The notes beneath the pieces are model-generated. The model worked only from the letters and a program-made list of their open reading frames with translations, searched no databases and was not told where the DNA came from. Positions 36,042 to 36,889 of a stretch of 36,889 nucleotides of DNA are shown piece after piece (positions within the stretch are counted from its first letter, which is position 1; each line of letters opens with the position of its first letter). Source of the DNA: Flavobacteriaceae bacterium (GTDB taxonomy: Bacteria > Bacteroidota > Bacteroidia > Flavobacteriales > Flavobacteriaceae); the NCBI GenBank assembly GCA_018608485.1, contig JABAZK010000145.1:1-36889 (forward strand), in the 5' to 3' direction. Position numbers and translations under genes: made by a program.

Positions 36042-36147
36042 TTGCTAATTTTAAGCAACGTGTTGTGTTGTTTTGGCACTTTCGTAAAAAGTGTCTTGGT
36101 TTTGTTAACCAATGGAAAGCTTCCCTGAGATGGGTTGCTTTTTTTTT
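36042..36147 (+). ncRNA. Candidate structured small RNA with own promoter and terminator
   Basis: About 106 bases with no gene, read divergently from lysS. In order: a hairpin GTTGCT/AGCAAC (36041-36059); a U/G-rich single-stranded stretch (36060-36074); a hairpin GGCACTTT/AAAGTGTC with loop CGTAA (36075-36095, one G-U pair); directly adjoining it a perfect 6-bp hairpin TTGGTT/AACCAA (36096-36112); and a terminator AAAGC-TT-CCC / GGG-TT-GCTTT with loop TGAGAT (36116-36141) running into nine T ending at 36147. GCAAC with flanking bases (36053-36059) can instead pair with GTTGCTT in the terminator (36134-36140), so two exclusive folds exist. There is no gene downstream on this strand, which argues for a trans-acting RNA rather than a leader. 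The family is not recognised. Confidence 0.6.
36116..36147 (+). terminator. Intrinsic terminator of the candidate small RNA
   Basis: AAAGC, two mismatched T, CCC, loop TGAGAT, GGG, two mismatched T, GCTTT, then T to 36147. The nine-T run is present only on the plus strand, so it does not serve the DUF456 gene, which ends at 36152 on the minus strand. Confidence 0.72.
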
Positions 36148-36151
36148 GCGC

Positions 36152-36652
36152 TTAAAAGAAGTTAGATTTCATTTCCCAAATTTTTGAAAAAAATAATCCT
36201 GCATAAATACTGCTAACTATAAATTTTAATCCAGTTGAAAACAGAAACCCTATAAAAGATCCAAAAGCAGCTTTTAATGCTCTGTTAGAGTTTTCATTAT
36301 CATGGATAAGCTCTCCTATAAATGCCCCAATGAATGGGCCTATGATAATACCAAAAGGACCCAGAAAAATAAGCCCTACTACTAAACCTACTGTAGTTCC
36401 TATAATGCCATATTTACTCCCACCAAATCTTTTTGTTCCTAGAGCAGGAATGATATAATCTAATATATACACGAGTATGGCAACCGCTAGGGTAGTTAGT
36501 ATAAAAGTCCAATTATAGGGAATTGCATTGGTAAGATGAATTAACAATAAACCTACCCAACTTGTAATGGGGCCAGGTAATACCGGAATAAAGGAACCAA
36601 TAATTCCAAGAATTATAAAAAAAACACCTAATAGAAGTAGAAGAAGATCCAT
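36152..36652 (-). CDS. DUF456 domain-containing membrane protein
   Basis: A 166-residue, very hydrophobic protein with about four to five membrane segments, rich in Gly and Ile. The N-terminal GVFFIILGIIGSFIPVLPGP block and the glycine-rich LGPFGIIIGPFIGAFIGELI near residue 100 are the hallmarks of DUF456. The glycine-zipper-like pattern suggests tight helix packing in the inner membrane. Function is unknown. The ATG at 36652 is used; upstream in frame there is no further ATG before a stop at about 36712. It is on the same strand as lysS but separated from it by the 230-base region holding the small RNA candidate, so co-transcription with lysS is unlikely. Confidence 0.9.
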   Translation of the reverse strand: MDLLLLLLGVFFIILGIIGSFIPVLPGPITSWVGLLLIHLTNAIPYNWTFILTTLAVAILVYILDYIIPALGTKRFGGSKYGIIGTTVGLVVGLIFLGPFGIIIGPFIGAFIGELIHDNENSNRALKAAFGSFIGFLFSTGLKFIVSSIYAGLFFSKIWEMKSNFF

Positions 36653-36889
36653 GGATTTACTTGTTGTTACTATAGGACGTTTCTCCTTTTTATTTGTTAC
36701 AGTTATAATTCAAGCTATAGATTTAGTTAATCTAAAAGGTTCAGTAAACACAAAAGTCCTAGTAGCTAAAGTCATTATAATTGCGTAATTTCACACTAAA
36801 TTAATGATCATTTCAAGTGCGTTATTTTTTATTCATATGTTTACTATTTTCCTTTACTTCTTGTGAGTATTTTTCATTTGAAAAAAACA
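36653..36889. other. Terminal region without a convincing gene
   Basis: These 237 bases hold no supported gene, RNA or TAnnTTTG promoter on either strand. On the minus strand a frame is open from the window edge to a TAA at 36824-36822 (21 residues, ending HMNKK). It could be the last part of a gene entering from outside, but an open run of that length is expected by chance in DNA this AT-rich. Confidence 0.5.

Noticed and set aside
36112-36165. A 17-codon plus-strand reading frame starting ATGGAAAGC
   Set aside because: It runs through the terminator hairpin and its T-run, with three Phe codons made by the T-run. It is explained by the RNA element.
36567-36788. 73-codon plus-strand frame over the DUF456 start
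   Set aside because: About half is antisense to DUF456, the rest is low-complexity hydrophobic sequence with no family signature or promoter.
36822-36889. Open minus-strand frame entering from the window edge
   Set aside because: Only 21 codons with no recognisable sequence; expected by chance in AT-rich DNA. Noted in the terminal region entry instead.

Overview
The window is a stretch of chromosome from a member of the Bacteroidetes, most likely a marine-type Flavobacteriaceae. The supporting signs are: AT-rich composition; promoters of the Bacteroidetes form (-7 element TAnnTTTG) 16-33 nt before several starts; little evidence of Shine-Dalgarno sites; frequent TTG starts; an FtsI with a PASTA domain; an FtsZ with a very long linker ending in PAYKRLGV and NSFLHDNVD blocks; and a meso-diaminopimelate-type MurE. 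No rRNA, tRNA, insertion sequence, phage gene or CRISPR array was found. Almost everything is core chromosome with tight gene packing.

Layout. 1-1256 (minus): edge of an arsenosugar-type cluster, with the N-terminus of a radical SAM ArsS-like protein, an AhpD-like peroxidase-like protein and a DUF547 secreted protein. 1310-2011 (minus): queuosine-precursor transporter. 2156-3043 (plus): fabD, closed by a bidirectional terminator. 3097-8184 (minus): DegT-type sugar aminotransferase, galE and a two-domain M16 lipoprotein peptidase. 8258-10645 (plus): penicillin-acylase-family enzyme, divergent from degT and meeting the next gene tail to tail at a shared TTAA. 10642-14903 (minus): alpha/beta hydrolase, engB, an RluA-type pseudouridine synthase, a Tat-exported Gfo/Idh/MocA oxidoreductase and a nitroreductase.

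15037-30518 (plus): a complete Bacteroidetes dcw cluster, mraZ-rsmH-ftsL-ftsI-murE-mraY-murD-ftsW-murG-murC-ftsQ-ftsA-ftsZ. Genes overlap or nearly abut. It is preceded by a three-copy GTGGTAAAAA MraZ operator overlapping the promoter and ended by a terminator after ftsZ. The cluster makes UDP-MurNAc-pentapeptide (murC, D, E), lipid I and II (mraY, murG), the septal polymerase/crosslinker pair (ftsW, ftsI) and the division scaffold (ftsL, Q, A, Z). ddl, murF and murB are absent from it.

30581-32889 (minus): aminotransferase and fatty-acid desaturase. 32985-34204 (plus): rsmG and a thioredoxin-fold protein. 34227-35921 (minus): lysS with a C-terminal extension. 36030-36147 (plus): the most interesting unexplained element, a probable free-standing structured small RNA with its own -7 element, several hairpins and an intrinsic terminator. 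36152-36652 (minus): DUF456 membrane protein. The last 237 bases hold no convincing gene.

Several starts were moved inward (degT, mraZ, rsmH, ftsQ, rsmG, lysS). In four of these the longer reading begins inside or upstream of a -7 promoter element.
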